DNA from: Mikania micrantha
Lineage: Eukaryota; Streptophyta; Magnoliopsida; Asterales; Asteraceae
DNA: 64,000 nt
Reading direction: 5' to 3'
NCBI GenBank assembly: GCA_009363875.1
Contig: CM018683.1
Location: 63,489,207 to 63,553,206 of the forward strand
The translations under genes and the position numbers were made by a program. Under the pieces are notes generated by a model. That model was given only the letters and a program-made list of their open reading frames with translations. It did not search any database and was not told where the DNA came from. The stretch's first letter is position 1; every line of letters starts with the position of its first letter. Positions 1 to 9,666 of the stretch are shown one piece after another.

Positions 1-688
1 TTCGTAATTATACTAACGTAAAAAACATATATAAGTACAATAATTTTTCTCTTTTTTCAAAAATTTTCCATCAATTTTTTTTCTCTCATCTTAAATATAT
101 TACAAACTTATTTTTTATTATAAAATTTAGTTAATTAGATAAATATATATCAAATAAGATAGAAAGTTAGATAGTTGTAACGTAAAAAAAAATAATAAGT
201 TACAGCTCGTTACATCAGTGTAACGGCTCGTTACATCAGTGTAATTATGAACACTTTGAAAAAATTCAGCTCGTTACATCAGTGTAATTAGGAACACTTT
301 GAAAAAATTCAGCTCGTTACATCAGTGTAATTACGAACACTTTGAAAAAATTCAGCTCGTTACATCAGTGTAATTTCGAAAACTTTAAATTTTTTTAACA
401 AAACTATACTTGAATTAAATGGTATATTTTTTTTAAAAATAATAATGTATATAAAAGTTATGAAGGTTTAAAAAATTGGGGGGTAAACTTTTATTTTAAA
501 AATCAAATCAAGTACACCTCACAAATCTCCAAAATACCCTTAAAGAAATCTCAACAACTCATTTTTCCATATTTAATATGGACCACACATTTCAAATTCA
601 TTAAATTAGACAACCAATCAAACTGGGTTTATAAGTTACCTCAATTACCATGGGTTACCATTCACTCATTTCCCTATATGTATGTATA
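1..688. repeat. Interspersed repeat, copy 1 (cut by window edge)
   Basis: This stretch matches 37087-37795 closely over its whole length, so both are copies of one dispersed element. It contains a tandem array at about 203-375 in which a 43-bp unit, with the core CTCGTTACATCAGTGTAA, is repeated four to five times; the other copy keeps the same array. The right end reads TTTCCCTATA and abuts a TA-rich run. The complete copy has imperfect inverted ends (TAGGGAAGGGA and TAGGGAAAGGA) and also sits in TA-rich DNA. It has no coding potential. It is probably a non-autonomous DNA transposon, but the superfamily is uncertain. Confidence 0.75.
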
Positions 689-1242
689 TATGTTTTTTTT
701 TTCCTTTTTATTAATATAGGGCTCACTTACATTAATAAAAAAAAACATCTAAACCTTTATATTTATTTTAATGTGGGCACCAAAGTAATAAGATATAGTT
801 ATTCGGTCAACGTAATAAAGAATGATTAACATTCGAATCATCTCATATATATATATATATATATAGTTATGAAACACGCAAGCAAATTTCTCTGTTATAT
901 TTTATTTTCATGGAGCAAAAGGTTTCCTTATCATGTACACAACAAATTAATTACTCGTATATTTATTTTTTTTGTAATTTAATTTTGAACTACTCATAAT
1001 TTTCTCAAGCATGTATTTTTATTTTTTTGCAATATTTTATCGGGCACGTACACTTTGAAATTTTCTACAAGTATAGAACAAGTCATGTTGATACAGTAAA
1101 TATGTATGACGATTCATGAACACGTACGGTGAATATCTTTGTGATTTTTGTTGAGAGTTTGAAGGGGTAAAATTGGTCCCCAATTACTTGAGAAGAGGTG
1201 AGGTAATAAAATACCCTTTTGACCGTTCAATGCCGATAAAAG
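689..1242. other. AT-rich non-coding DNA
   Basis: No gene is visible here. The stretch holds homopolymer T and A runs and an (AT)n microsatellite at about 847-866. No open frame shows coding character. Confidence 0.6.
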
Positions 1243-1402
1243 TAGTGGCGGAGCTTGACCAAAAGTTTAGGACGAAATTTTTCAGGGAGGCGAAATACAA
1301 ATTTTTAAAAAATTTTACACTACGTATCGAAAAATGTAAACTATTAGACGAAAAAACTAGGGAGTGGTCGCCCCCTCCCGTCCCTACAAAGCACCGCCTC
1401 TG
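1243..1402. mobile_element. Short hAT-like non-autonomous element
   Basis: The ends are an inverted pair: the left reads TAGTGGCGGAGC and the right, reverse-complemented, CAGAGGCGGTGC. The CAGTGGCGGA style is typical of plant hAT elements. The 8-bp flanks are GATAAAAG (1235-1242) and GATGAAAG (1403-1410), seven of eight identical, which fits an aged hAT target duplication. At 160 bp it cannot encode a transposase. Overlapping open frames on both strands here are chance. Confidence 0.65.
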
Positions 1403-1410
1403 GATGAAAG

Positions 1411-2299
1411 TTAAAATAAAACTCGACCATTTCACGTGAAAATAAGAATATAAGATAAATGCCAATACATAGTAGGAAAGAAAAAATTATGAAAATGTTA
1501 TTTAATTTATTACAAGAGAGAGTTTCACATATGTTTTAAACTTTGTTAAATATAAGATATACTAAAACAATTCTTAGTTTCATGTATGTATTTATATAAA
1601 ACCATTTTTTATATTAATAAATATTAATAAAAATTAGACACATGTCACTTTTTATACTTTTTATACTATGCTCACAATAATTTGTTATCGTCTATCCATC
1701 CTATTAAATTTATTTTCAATACGTTTTTAAACTATTTTTTTTTCATACATTAATATTAAAAATCAAAATTTTCAAAACAATTAAGTTATTGAAAAATCAT
1801 AACAATTTTTTAAAACAAAATATTTATAAAAAATATAAAAAATTAGTGTTTAAAGAAATGCTATTATTATAATAGAACTTAAATTATTGAAGTATATAAA
1901 ATTTCAATCATCTTTTATATTAAAAATTATCTTCTCTTCTTTAAATTTTCATTTATAAATATTTATTATTATTTTTGTCAACTAATCTAATACAAGGATT
2001 ATTAACCAAGCATTATATATATCAAAACTATATTTAAAATCAACCCCTGATTACATAAGCAACTTTTCTGTCGTTCTTTTATCATTATGTTAGTTTAAAA
2101 CTTCTTCTCGCTTCTCTAGTTTAGCATGTTGATATTCTAATTATTTTTCATATAATGTTTAGTTTTTTATCAAAACGTTAATTTTTTATTTAACCACTTT
2201 ATTGTTCTATATATTATTTACTTGATACATATAATAAAAAATATTTAGTATCATGTATATTTATATCACCTTAAAATTAGCAAAATATCACACACACAC
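1411..2299. other. AT-rich non-coding DNA
   Basis: No gene, RNA or clear transposon boundary was recognised. The sequence is strongly AT-rich with many short homopolymer runs. Confidence 0.55.
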
Positions 2300-2697
2300 A
2301 TATATGGGGCAATGATATGTTATTAACCTACATTAACTGTGTTAACTCAACTAACTCAGATAAGTTCAACATAAATCTTTGTTTTTTATAACATTTATTA
2401 TGCATGTATGAGACTATTATCTTTTTCTTTGTGTATTGATAATTTACAAACATTTATGATTTAAAACAAGTGTAAGTTTGTGTTACACTGTAAATATTTA
2501 TTTAATGTAATCACAACTTACACTGATGTAAAATTTTAAACGAAAATGAATTTGTATACACAAATAAAAGAAAATAATATTTTACATGTATAATAAAGAT
2601 TATAAAAAAAACATTAAGCATTTGGGTTGATATTGGCAGATTTATTGGATTACTATAATTAAGTTGAATTATTATTTGATCTCAATAAATATACATG
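2300..2697. repeat. Palindromic MITE, related to 26325-26705
   Basis: The left half (tokens TTAACTCAACTAACTC, TTTATTATGCATGTA, GTGTAAGTTTGTGTTACACT) is mirrored by the right half (TTACACTGATGTAA, ACATGTATAATAAA, GGTTGATATTGG), so the strand can fold on itself. The same palindrome with the same tokens occurs at 26325-26705. It is cut on the right by the start of the reverse-oriented LTR at 2698. Non-coding; superfamily unresolved. Confidence 0.6.
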
Positions 2698-4752
2698 TGT
2701 CACACCCCACCTTTTGTCACATGTTGATGATGTCACTGATCACAATAAGAAGGTTGCAGCAGCATAGTTGTGATGTCTCAGAGATGATGTGCAACTTACT
2801 TGATCCAGTATTACAACATACAAGGTTAATTAAAGATAATACAATACAAGGACGATAACGTCATTACAAGCCACATGTTACAGTTTACAACTTAAACATA
2901 CTAACAGACTGAGTTACTTAATTTACAAGTGCTTGATTGTGCAATTCTCACCCGTTGTCACTGTCTACCTGCAAAATGGTTTAGTTTGAAAAGATCAACA
3001 AAAAGCTGGTGAGTTCGTAATGATTGATCCTCACAATATGATATGATATGCAAGTTATTAATACACAGTTCCAAAGATAACCATGGGACTCATATCTAGT
3101 TCCTTTCGGACTGAAATGTTATGTTCTGTGAAGATACTACTCGTCAGTAAATATCTTTGTGCCTCATTCTTAATGTCTATCACAAACATTAAGCAGATAT
3201 TGGAAACATGTAACAAACATTTTCATCAAGGGGAGTTGCAAGCTCCCGGAAAAGATGAGGACTTTTTGATATCATGATAGAGAGTTACAGGCACAATTTT
3301 ATAAAATCCCACAAGTTCACATGAAATCACACAGATAATAGTGATACATATCATATGTTTAAAAACAGTTTCACAGTAATACCCCGATGTTTGTAAAACA
3401 TTAAAAAGAACAGGGGTTGTACGAAACTCACCTAAAGTGTCGAAGTCAATAGATAATGCGCATACTTATGTTTGGGGTTTAGTTCTGCATTAGTTAATGT
3501 TTTATAAGTTATTTGTGTTTTAATTTACTTATTATATCTTTCTTAATGTTCAACGTCAAGGACATTACATTTCAAGTCAGCAAACTACTATTAAATTCTT
3601 AATCAGTTATTTTTATTAAATATCATACTATGTATGATAATGTGGGAACCTATAATAATTCAGGTTCCTCATACAAGGTTGATTACTCATTGGATTAATC
3701 AAGATGTTCTCAGATTAACCAAATAGGTATTGTTGTTGATTATATCACTGAAATAGTTTCTAGTTGGATTTCTGGTTTAAGAATAGTCAATCCTTGTTAT
3801 TGATCATTTAGGTATCATGATAAATAAGAATATCACATTGGAATATGTTTAATAACCATAATCAATATATTAGTCTGACTGTTAACACGAGCATCAGATC
3901 GTTATTCCAATGATTATTTTCATTCATGCCATTAGTTTGAAACACTTAGATTTGATATAGCATTTCAAGGAATCAAGACAATCATAACCATTGTTATAAT
4001 CAAATGGTTAAAACCATTATGATTCATAGTATGGTTTCATGATAACCGGCCATTATAACGGAACAAAACAAGGATTTGATCGTCAACATATCGAGTTCTT
4101 CATTTCTAACCATTCCTAGCCATCATCTAGGCAATAATGAATAACAATAACTATTGCATTAGGTTCAAAAACTAGTTTAATTCATACATTATCAAACTAG
4201 TAGGAGAAAATGAATCGTTACTTGATCGGACGGATTTTCAGTTGTAGAACAACGATCAGGTGATGTAGAATCATTCCCTAGCTCGATCTAGATGTTCTGG
4301 TGGCTTTAGAATAGAGTTTTGAGGTTGAAAGTTCGATCTGGACGTCTGTGAAGGAAAATATGTTCGAGAGAGATAGAAATGGATGAATTTGCATGCAATC
4401 TGATGATTCTCAACTAATTCTGAACTGGCCTATTCTTCGCGTACCGCCAAGACTCCTGAAAAGGGGCTTGGCGTACTACGAAAAAATCCAGAGAAAATTT
4501 AGATATTTTAGACTCTTCGGGTACCGCTAAGGGACTTCAAAACCACCTTGGCATACCGCGAAGAGTTCCGGAGCATAATAACTTCGAATTTTTCTTACTT
4601 TTTCTATTCCGAAAAGTCGGGAACGTCGTTTTTCACACGGTTTTCACTCACGTTCATGATTTCTCACATATTTTCAAATCGTGATAATCACGATCGTTCT
4701 TTAAACGTGGATTCCAAATATGATGACATGCGCCTTTAACGTAGTTGTTACG
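2698..4752 (-). repeat. LTR of an older Tekay-family element, reverse orientation
   Basis: Read on the minus strand, this is an LTR homologous to those at 4868-6977 and 31019-33157. It shares the GTGAGTTTCG and GAACTCACC motifs (at about 3424 and 3005), the GTAC palindrome block (4436-4562) and the 3' end CGTGTGACA-type sequence at 2698. The minus-strand 5' end near 4752 is CGTAACAAC, with the first T of the usual TG changed to C. A purine-rich tract (GGAGGAGA) lies just beyond it at 4753-4763, which makes this the 3' LTR of a minus-strand element. The rest of that element is split by the insertion at 4868-19835. It is more diverged than the full element's LTRs, so older. Confidence 0.88.
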
Positions 4753-4867
4753 GTCTCCTCCTGTTAAAGAAATTTCGTCCTGAAATTTAGTTAAGACTTA
4801 TCTGGTGACAATCATTTATGAAAACATAGTGAATATTTTTCTTTCATACGACCTACACATTCCCATG
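4753..4867 (-). pseudogene. 3' end of pol (chromodomain end) of the older Tekay copy
   Basis: The minus strand carries the polypurine tract, a short 3' untranslated stretch and the last codons of a chromovirus integrase chromodomain. Across the target site of the big insertion the reading joins that at 19841-20032; the codons on the two sides together give the chromodomain ending seen in the full element (PEYTW followed by a charged segment and KY). This shows that the 15-kb element landed inside this coding region. It is a remnant with no complete gene. Confidence 0.8.
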
Positions 4868-6977
4868 TGTGACAATTGCAGTTGAAAATTACGTCATCGA
4901 TGAAATGATCACATTTGATCGTTCTAGAAATCCACGTTGATTTGACGATTGTAATTATTACCGATTGAAAGTATGCGATAAATGATGAACGTGGGCGAAA
5001 ACCGTGTGCGAAACGGAGTTCGGGAGTTCCCGGAATCGAAAAACGAAGAAAAATTTCTAAGTATTGAACAATTGGGCTCGTCGCGGTACGCTAAGGATGG
5101 GTTGAAGGTTCTCAGCGGTACGTGATGCTTGAAAAATATCTGATTTCTCCGGATTTCTTCGCGGTACGCGAAGCCTTGTTTTGCTCCTTGTCGCGGTACG
5201 CGACGGGTGAGGCGGTGCAATGGATCAGATTTCTTCACCAGATTTTCATGCAAAGTTTATTTTGTTACATCTCTCGAACCAGAACACCACCACAGGCGAA
5301 GAACATCATCTTTGCGCATCCAATCTCAGTTTTAAAGACATCTGATCGTGTGGTTGAAGCCAGGGAACTTATCTGTAAGTACTGATCATTGTTTTGAAGT
5401 CAGAAATCCGTTTGAATAGGTAACAGTTCATTTTAACCTTCTAGCTTGATAATGATCGATTAGATCTTGATTTTGAACGTAATGGCATAGTTAGGATTGT
5501 TGATTATTGCCTAGATAATGGCTAGGATTAATTAGAAACGAAGAACACGATGTTTTAACGGTTAAATCCTTGTTTTGATCCGTTGTAATGCCCAGTTTGC
5601 ATGAAATCATACCCATGATTATAATGGTTTAAACCATTTGATTATGACAATGTAGGTGATTAGTTGGATTAATCCTTGAAATGCAAGATTAAATCCAAGT
5701 GTTTCAAACTAATCACAATCATTAACATACTCATTGGAACGATTATCTGATGTTTGTGATAACAGTCAGATTAGTATGTTAAGCGTGGTTATTAAACCTA
5801 TTCTAATGCTACATTTTGATATTTCATGATATTTGGGTAATCAATAACAAGGATTGATCATTCCTAAGCCATTAATCTGTTTAGAAACTGTTTCAGTAGT
5901 ATAATCAACAACATTATCTAACTGGTTAATCGGAGATTAATTTGATTAAACAAAGGTGTCATCAACCTTTTAGTAGGAACCCAAATCAGTATAGGTACCT
6001 ACATTATCATAAATTGTATGATATTAGGTTAAAACAATCCATTAAACACCTAATATCGATTGATGACTTTTCATTTCAATGTCTGCGACGTTGAACGTTC
6101 AGACATATCTAATCAGCAAGTTAGAATATAAATAATTAATCAAACATAAACTAATGCAGATTTACACTATTAGCATCAGTTTGCGTGTGATTCCACTACT
6201 TTGTGACTTCAGGTGAGTTTCGTACAACCCCTTTTCATTTTAGTGTTTTACAAATATCAGAGAATTTCTGTAAATCGATTTCTGAACATATGATATGTAT
6301 CACTGTTATCTTTGTGATTTCATGTGACTTTTGTGTGATTTCCTGTGATTTTGCCGTTAGTATCTCTATCACGGTATCAAAAGCCCTCATTCTTTGAAAC
6401 TGTATCTAGTGAACCCATGTGGGGCCGAACAGGAAGCACTGATAGTACTATTGGCTGACAACCCATTTGCTGGGAGGATTGCATCTCCCCTGGTGTAAAT
6501 GTTTGTTACATGTTTCCGAAACACTTTCTTAATGTTAGTGATAGACATTAAGATAACGAGGCATTAAGATATTTACCGACGGGTAGTATCTTCGTGAAAC
6601 GTAAAACTGTCCGAAAGGAACTAGATACGGGTCCCATGGTTATCTGAACTGTATATCTTGAAATTTTGCATATCATATTGTTTAATTACTAAACTTTACG
6701 AACTCACCAGCTTTGTGCTGACGTTTTCAAATCAAACATTTTTGCAGGTAGACATTGATTTCGATGAGACTGCACTTCACAAACTTGTATCTGAATAAGT
6801 TAATGATGTAATGTGAATTGTAATAACGAACCGTGTAATGTAATTATCCTAAATTAATCTGTGTGCTTGTGATATCGGATCAAGTAAGTCACCCCTCATC
6901 TCTGAGACATCACCACTATGCTTCCGCGACCGTTTCAGTGACATCATCAACAGGTGACGAGAGGTGGGGGTGTGACA
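4868..6977 (+). repeat. 5' LTR of the Tekay element
   Basis: It starts TGTGACAATTG and ends GGGGGTGTGACA. It includes four palindromic GCGGTACGC-type sites (GTAC at 5086, 5118, 5164 and 5196), and an intron-like pair of AG/GTGAGTTTCG (donor at 6212/6213) and TTTTTGCAG/GT (acceptor at 6747/6748). The donor is complementary to GAACTCACC at 6700-6708. In life the LTR supplies promoter, transcript ends and polyadenylation; I cannot place the TATA box confidently. Confidence 0.93.
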
Positions 6978-6980
6978 GGG

Positions 6981-6998
6981 TGGTATCAGAGCCACAGG
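6981..6998 (+). other. Primer binding site, tRNA-iMet type
   Basis: TGGTATCAGAGCCACAGG lies three bases after the 5' LTR. TGGTATCAGAGC is the usual complement of the plant initiator methionine tRNA 3' end used by Tekay and many other plant retrotransposons to start minus-strand synthesis. Confidence 0.92.
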
Positions 6999-7307
6999 TT
7001 ATAGAGAATTAGGTTTATTTAGAGACCTAGACTATAACCATAGGCTCGAATAGTGACACAGAGAGCACCGAACATAACAAATGAACAAAACTTGTTTTGA
7101 ATTAAGCCAGGATAATCAGGTGGTACGAATTCCAGTTATGAGTGGCCAGCATAACTGAAATTTGAAACACGTGTGCGTTCTAGTTTGATTTAATTCAAGC
7201 AGAACAATAACAATCTTAAGGATGAATAGTTGCTCTGAGATAGGAAGATATATCATATCATGTTTGTGTTGAATATTATTATTCAATATTTATTTCATGA
7301 TACCATG

Positions 7308-7824
7308 GTTGTAAAAATCGCTAGGCGCTAGTCGGGCGGTGAGGTACCGCCTAGGGATTAATCGGGATTAATCGGCGCTAGGCGGATTGGAATTTTTATA
7401 TGTAATTTTACAAATATATATTATACACACACATCAATATCAATAATTTAATATAATACTTCAAATAATTTTAAAAAATATACTTAAATATACTAAAAAA
7501 AGCACTTTAAAGTGCAAACTTAAACACTGAGTTCAAAGTTTAGAGATAAATTTCGATGTTAACTGCCTGGATTCGATGTTTTAGAGACATATTAAAGATT
7601 TTCGGTAGAGAAATGTCTAAATAATCATGAAATTGGTCCCTTTTTACCATAAAAAAGTCAAAAAAAGTCAAAAAAATGAAAAAAAATAAAAATCTGATCG
7701 GGCCGCCTAGGCCCCGCCTAGGCCGCCTAGCGCCTAGGCACCGCCTAGGCCAAAAATTAGACAGTAGATGGGCGCCTAGCGCCTAGGAGCCGCCTAGGCG
7801 GCCGCCTAGGCCGATTTTTACAAC
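7308..7824. mobile_element. MITE with CCTAGG-rich ends, copy 1
   Basis: Ends are GTTGTAAAAATCG and CGATTTTTACAAC, a perfect 13-bp inverted repeat. Both subterminal regions are packed with GCCTAGGC/CGCCTAG palindromes, while the centre is AT-rich. A second copy in the same orientation is at 56612-57055. No target duplication is evident in either copy. Subterminal repeats suggest a hAT-like element, but that is a guess. Here it lies in the Tekay leader between the primer site and the extra ORF. Confidence 0.82.
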
Positions 7825-7863
7825 ACTACACGATACTGATCTAGAAATTTTGTTTGTACAGCG

Positions 7864-8658
7864 ATGGCGAATCCAGGAGAGCATTATATTTATCAGAGAT
7901 TTTCCTACGTCATTTTGGACGACACTCCTAGCGATAGTTCCGGTTCGAGTTCGGATGCCGCGCCATCACATGCATCATCAAAGGCGTCTCAGGCTGGTCC
8001 TCAAGTGCCAGCCACACCACCAACACCATCACCATTACCACCACCAGCATCCCCCATTGTACCTAGCCCTCCCCACTCACCCCTGGTTGATGCCTCTGTT
8101 GAGAGGAGATAGAGCCCCTCTCCACAGAGAGTTCCCGTTTGGGATGGGATGCGACGGATGCGGGGACAGGCCTGCAAGACCACTAGGCTACCCCCACGAC
8201 ATCAGATGGCTCCGCGGGATGAGCCTCAGGTTGTTCATGAGGTGGGAGAATCCTCCCACCAAGCCGAGCTGCGGGTCCAGATGCAGCAGGTCTCCCAAGA
8301 CCTGCAGGGCCTGAGACAGGACTTACACCAGCACCATACTACCCTTGAGGATACTCGTGCTACCGTACTGGAGATCCTCACCTCACACCTGACTCTTATG
8401 GAGCAGGTGAATGTTATGGGTACTGACACCCAGACCTGGAGGACGACCGTGGAGGAGCGTCTTCGCAGGACGTGGAGACAGAGGATTGTTGCTGCGTTTT
8501 GGCAGCAGGTGGAGGTAGTGAGAGCAGGTATAGAGCGGGTGAGAGAGTTTGTATTTTGGTTTAGGGCGGTTAGCTTAGAGACCAGGATGGTAGTCCTGGC
8601 TGTGATCATGGCAGTTGTAGCCATGATATTTTTTTGCTTATCGTATTTTATACGATAA
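7864..8658 (+). CDS. Extra ORF upstream of gag in the Tekay element; predicted tail-anchored protein
   Basis: A single frame runs 7864-8658 (264 codons plus the stop), broken only by TAG at 8110-8112. The N-terminal third is Ser/Pro-rich (PSDSSGSSSD, then Pro-rich runs). The middle, about residues 125-205, is Gln/Leu/Glu-rich with heptad-like spacing and looks coiled-coil. The last 25 or so residues are a strongly hydrophobic segment (VVLAVIMAVVAMIFFCLSY) ending in a short Arg tail, as in tail-anchored membrane proteins. A pyrimidine-rich TTTTGTTTGTACAG just before the ATG resembles a splice acceptor. Plant env-like ORFs usually follow pol; this one precedes gag. I recognise no family. Its base composition is more GC-rich than its surroundings, so host origin is possible. 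The TAG is consistent with CAG to TAG. Confidence 0.72.
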
Positions 8659-8927
8659 GTATGTTCAGGAGGTCATTTTGGGGACCGTCATTGTAAATAT
8701 CATCACCAGTGTGCGGACAGTATGAGGATGGAAGGTAATATGTAGTTGTAATGTTTTGTTTTTGGCAGTCTGAAAAAAACGATGGTAGTGTAATAAAATG
8801 GTTGCTTTAGTATATCTATCTGTGTAATGAGCCATGTGTGTGATGTGCAAACTATATTTTCATAACAAACTTGTGTGAAATATAATCAGAACTATGAGAA
8901 CTTATCTAATGACTATACTTTCGTAAA
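8659..8927 (+). other. Leader spacer between extra ORF and hairpin array
   Basis: Non-coding leader sequence of the Tekay element. No motif recognised beyond general AT/GT richness. Confidence 0.5.
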
Positions 8928-9294
8928 ATACCCTGTGTGGTATACTTTCGTAAAATACCTTGTGTGGTATACTTTCGTAAAATACCTTGTGTGGTATACT
9001 TTCGTAAAATAGCTTGTGTGCTATCTCGTAAAATAGCTGGGTGCTATCTCGTAAAATAGCTTGTGTGCTATCTCGTAAAATAGCTTGTGTGTTATCTCGT
9101 AAAATAGCTTGTGTGCTATCTCGTGAAATAGCTTGTGTGCTATCTCGTAAAATAGCTTGGTGCTATCTCGTAAAATAGCTTGTGTGCTATCTCGTAAAAT
9201 AGCTTGGTGCTATCTCCTAAAATAGCTTGTGTGCTATCTCATAAAATACCTTGTGTGGTATATCGTAAATACCTTGTGTGGTAACTTACCTATT
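8928..9294 (+). repeat. Tandem array of about 15 short hairpins in the Tekay leader
   Basis: Units of 22-27 bp repeat about 15 times. Each contains a 5-bp stem around a short loop: ATACC-TTGTGT-GGTAT in the first three and last two units, ATAGC-TTGTGT-GCTAT in the ten between. The fourth left base and second right base change together (C with G, or G with C). One unit has GTTAT, giving a G-U wobble, and three have a 5-base loop with an intact stem. In the final unit the last base is changed. The spacer CTCGTAAA or ACTTTCGTAAA is also repeated. Non-coding; lies between the extra ORF and gag. Confidence 0.88.
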
Positions 9295-9666
9295 GATTGT
9301 ATAACACATGTCAAAGTCCCGCATAATAATATCTTAAAAAAAATGTGATCATGAATCGAAAAACGAAAGATGTGTATTTCTTGTGAACAGTGACATATCG
9401 GTATTGGTATCATAACGCCGTGTGCTGGGTGGTACTATAACACATTTTGAGATAACAGGACTAAGTATGACTACAAATATCTGTATGATTATCGTATGTT
9501 GAGAACATATCTGAACAATATCAATGTAGTTATACTATTTTCATAAGAATCACATATCGACATGATTTTTCAGTATGCCTGAAAATAGTTGAATTTTGTG
9601 ATTGAAATAGGTTATATCTTTAATGTTCTTGAACTGACCTAAATTTACCTATATGCGAGCAGAATT
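9295..9666 (+). other. Leader between hairpin array and gag
   Basis: Non-coding AT-rich leader with no recognisable site. The gag ATG follows at 9667, preceded by TATGCGAGCAGAATT, which could hold a splice acceptor (GCAG/A). Confidence 0.5.

Noticed and set aside
1173..1465. Opposed open frames of 88 and 93 codons
   Set aside because: Both overlap a short hAT-like element and have no recognisable domain; complementary frames in low-complexity DNA.
8235..8624. 129-codon minus-strand ORF opposite the extra ORF
   Set aside because: Shadow of the plus-strand frame, which has a coherent Pro-rich, coiled-coil and membrane layout.
8928..9294. CRISPR-like array in the Tekay leader
   Set aside because: The whole unit is repeated with no unique spacers, it lies inside a plant retrotransposon, and there are no cas genes. 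It is a minisatellite of hairpins.
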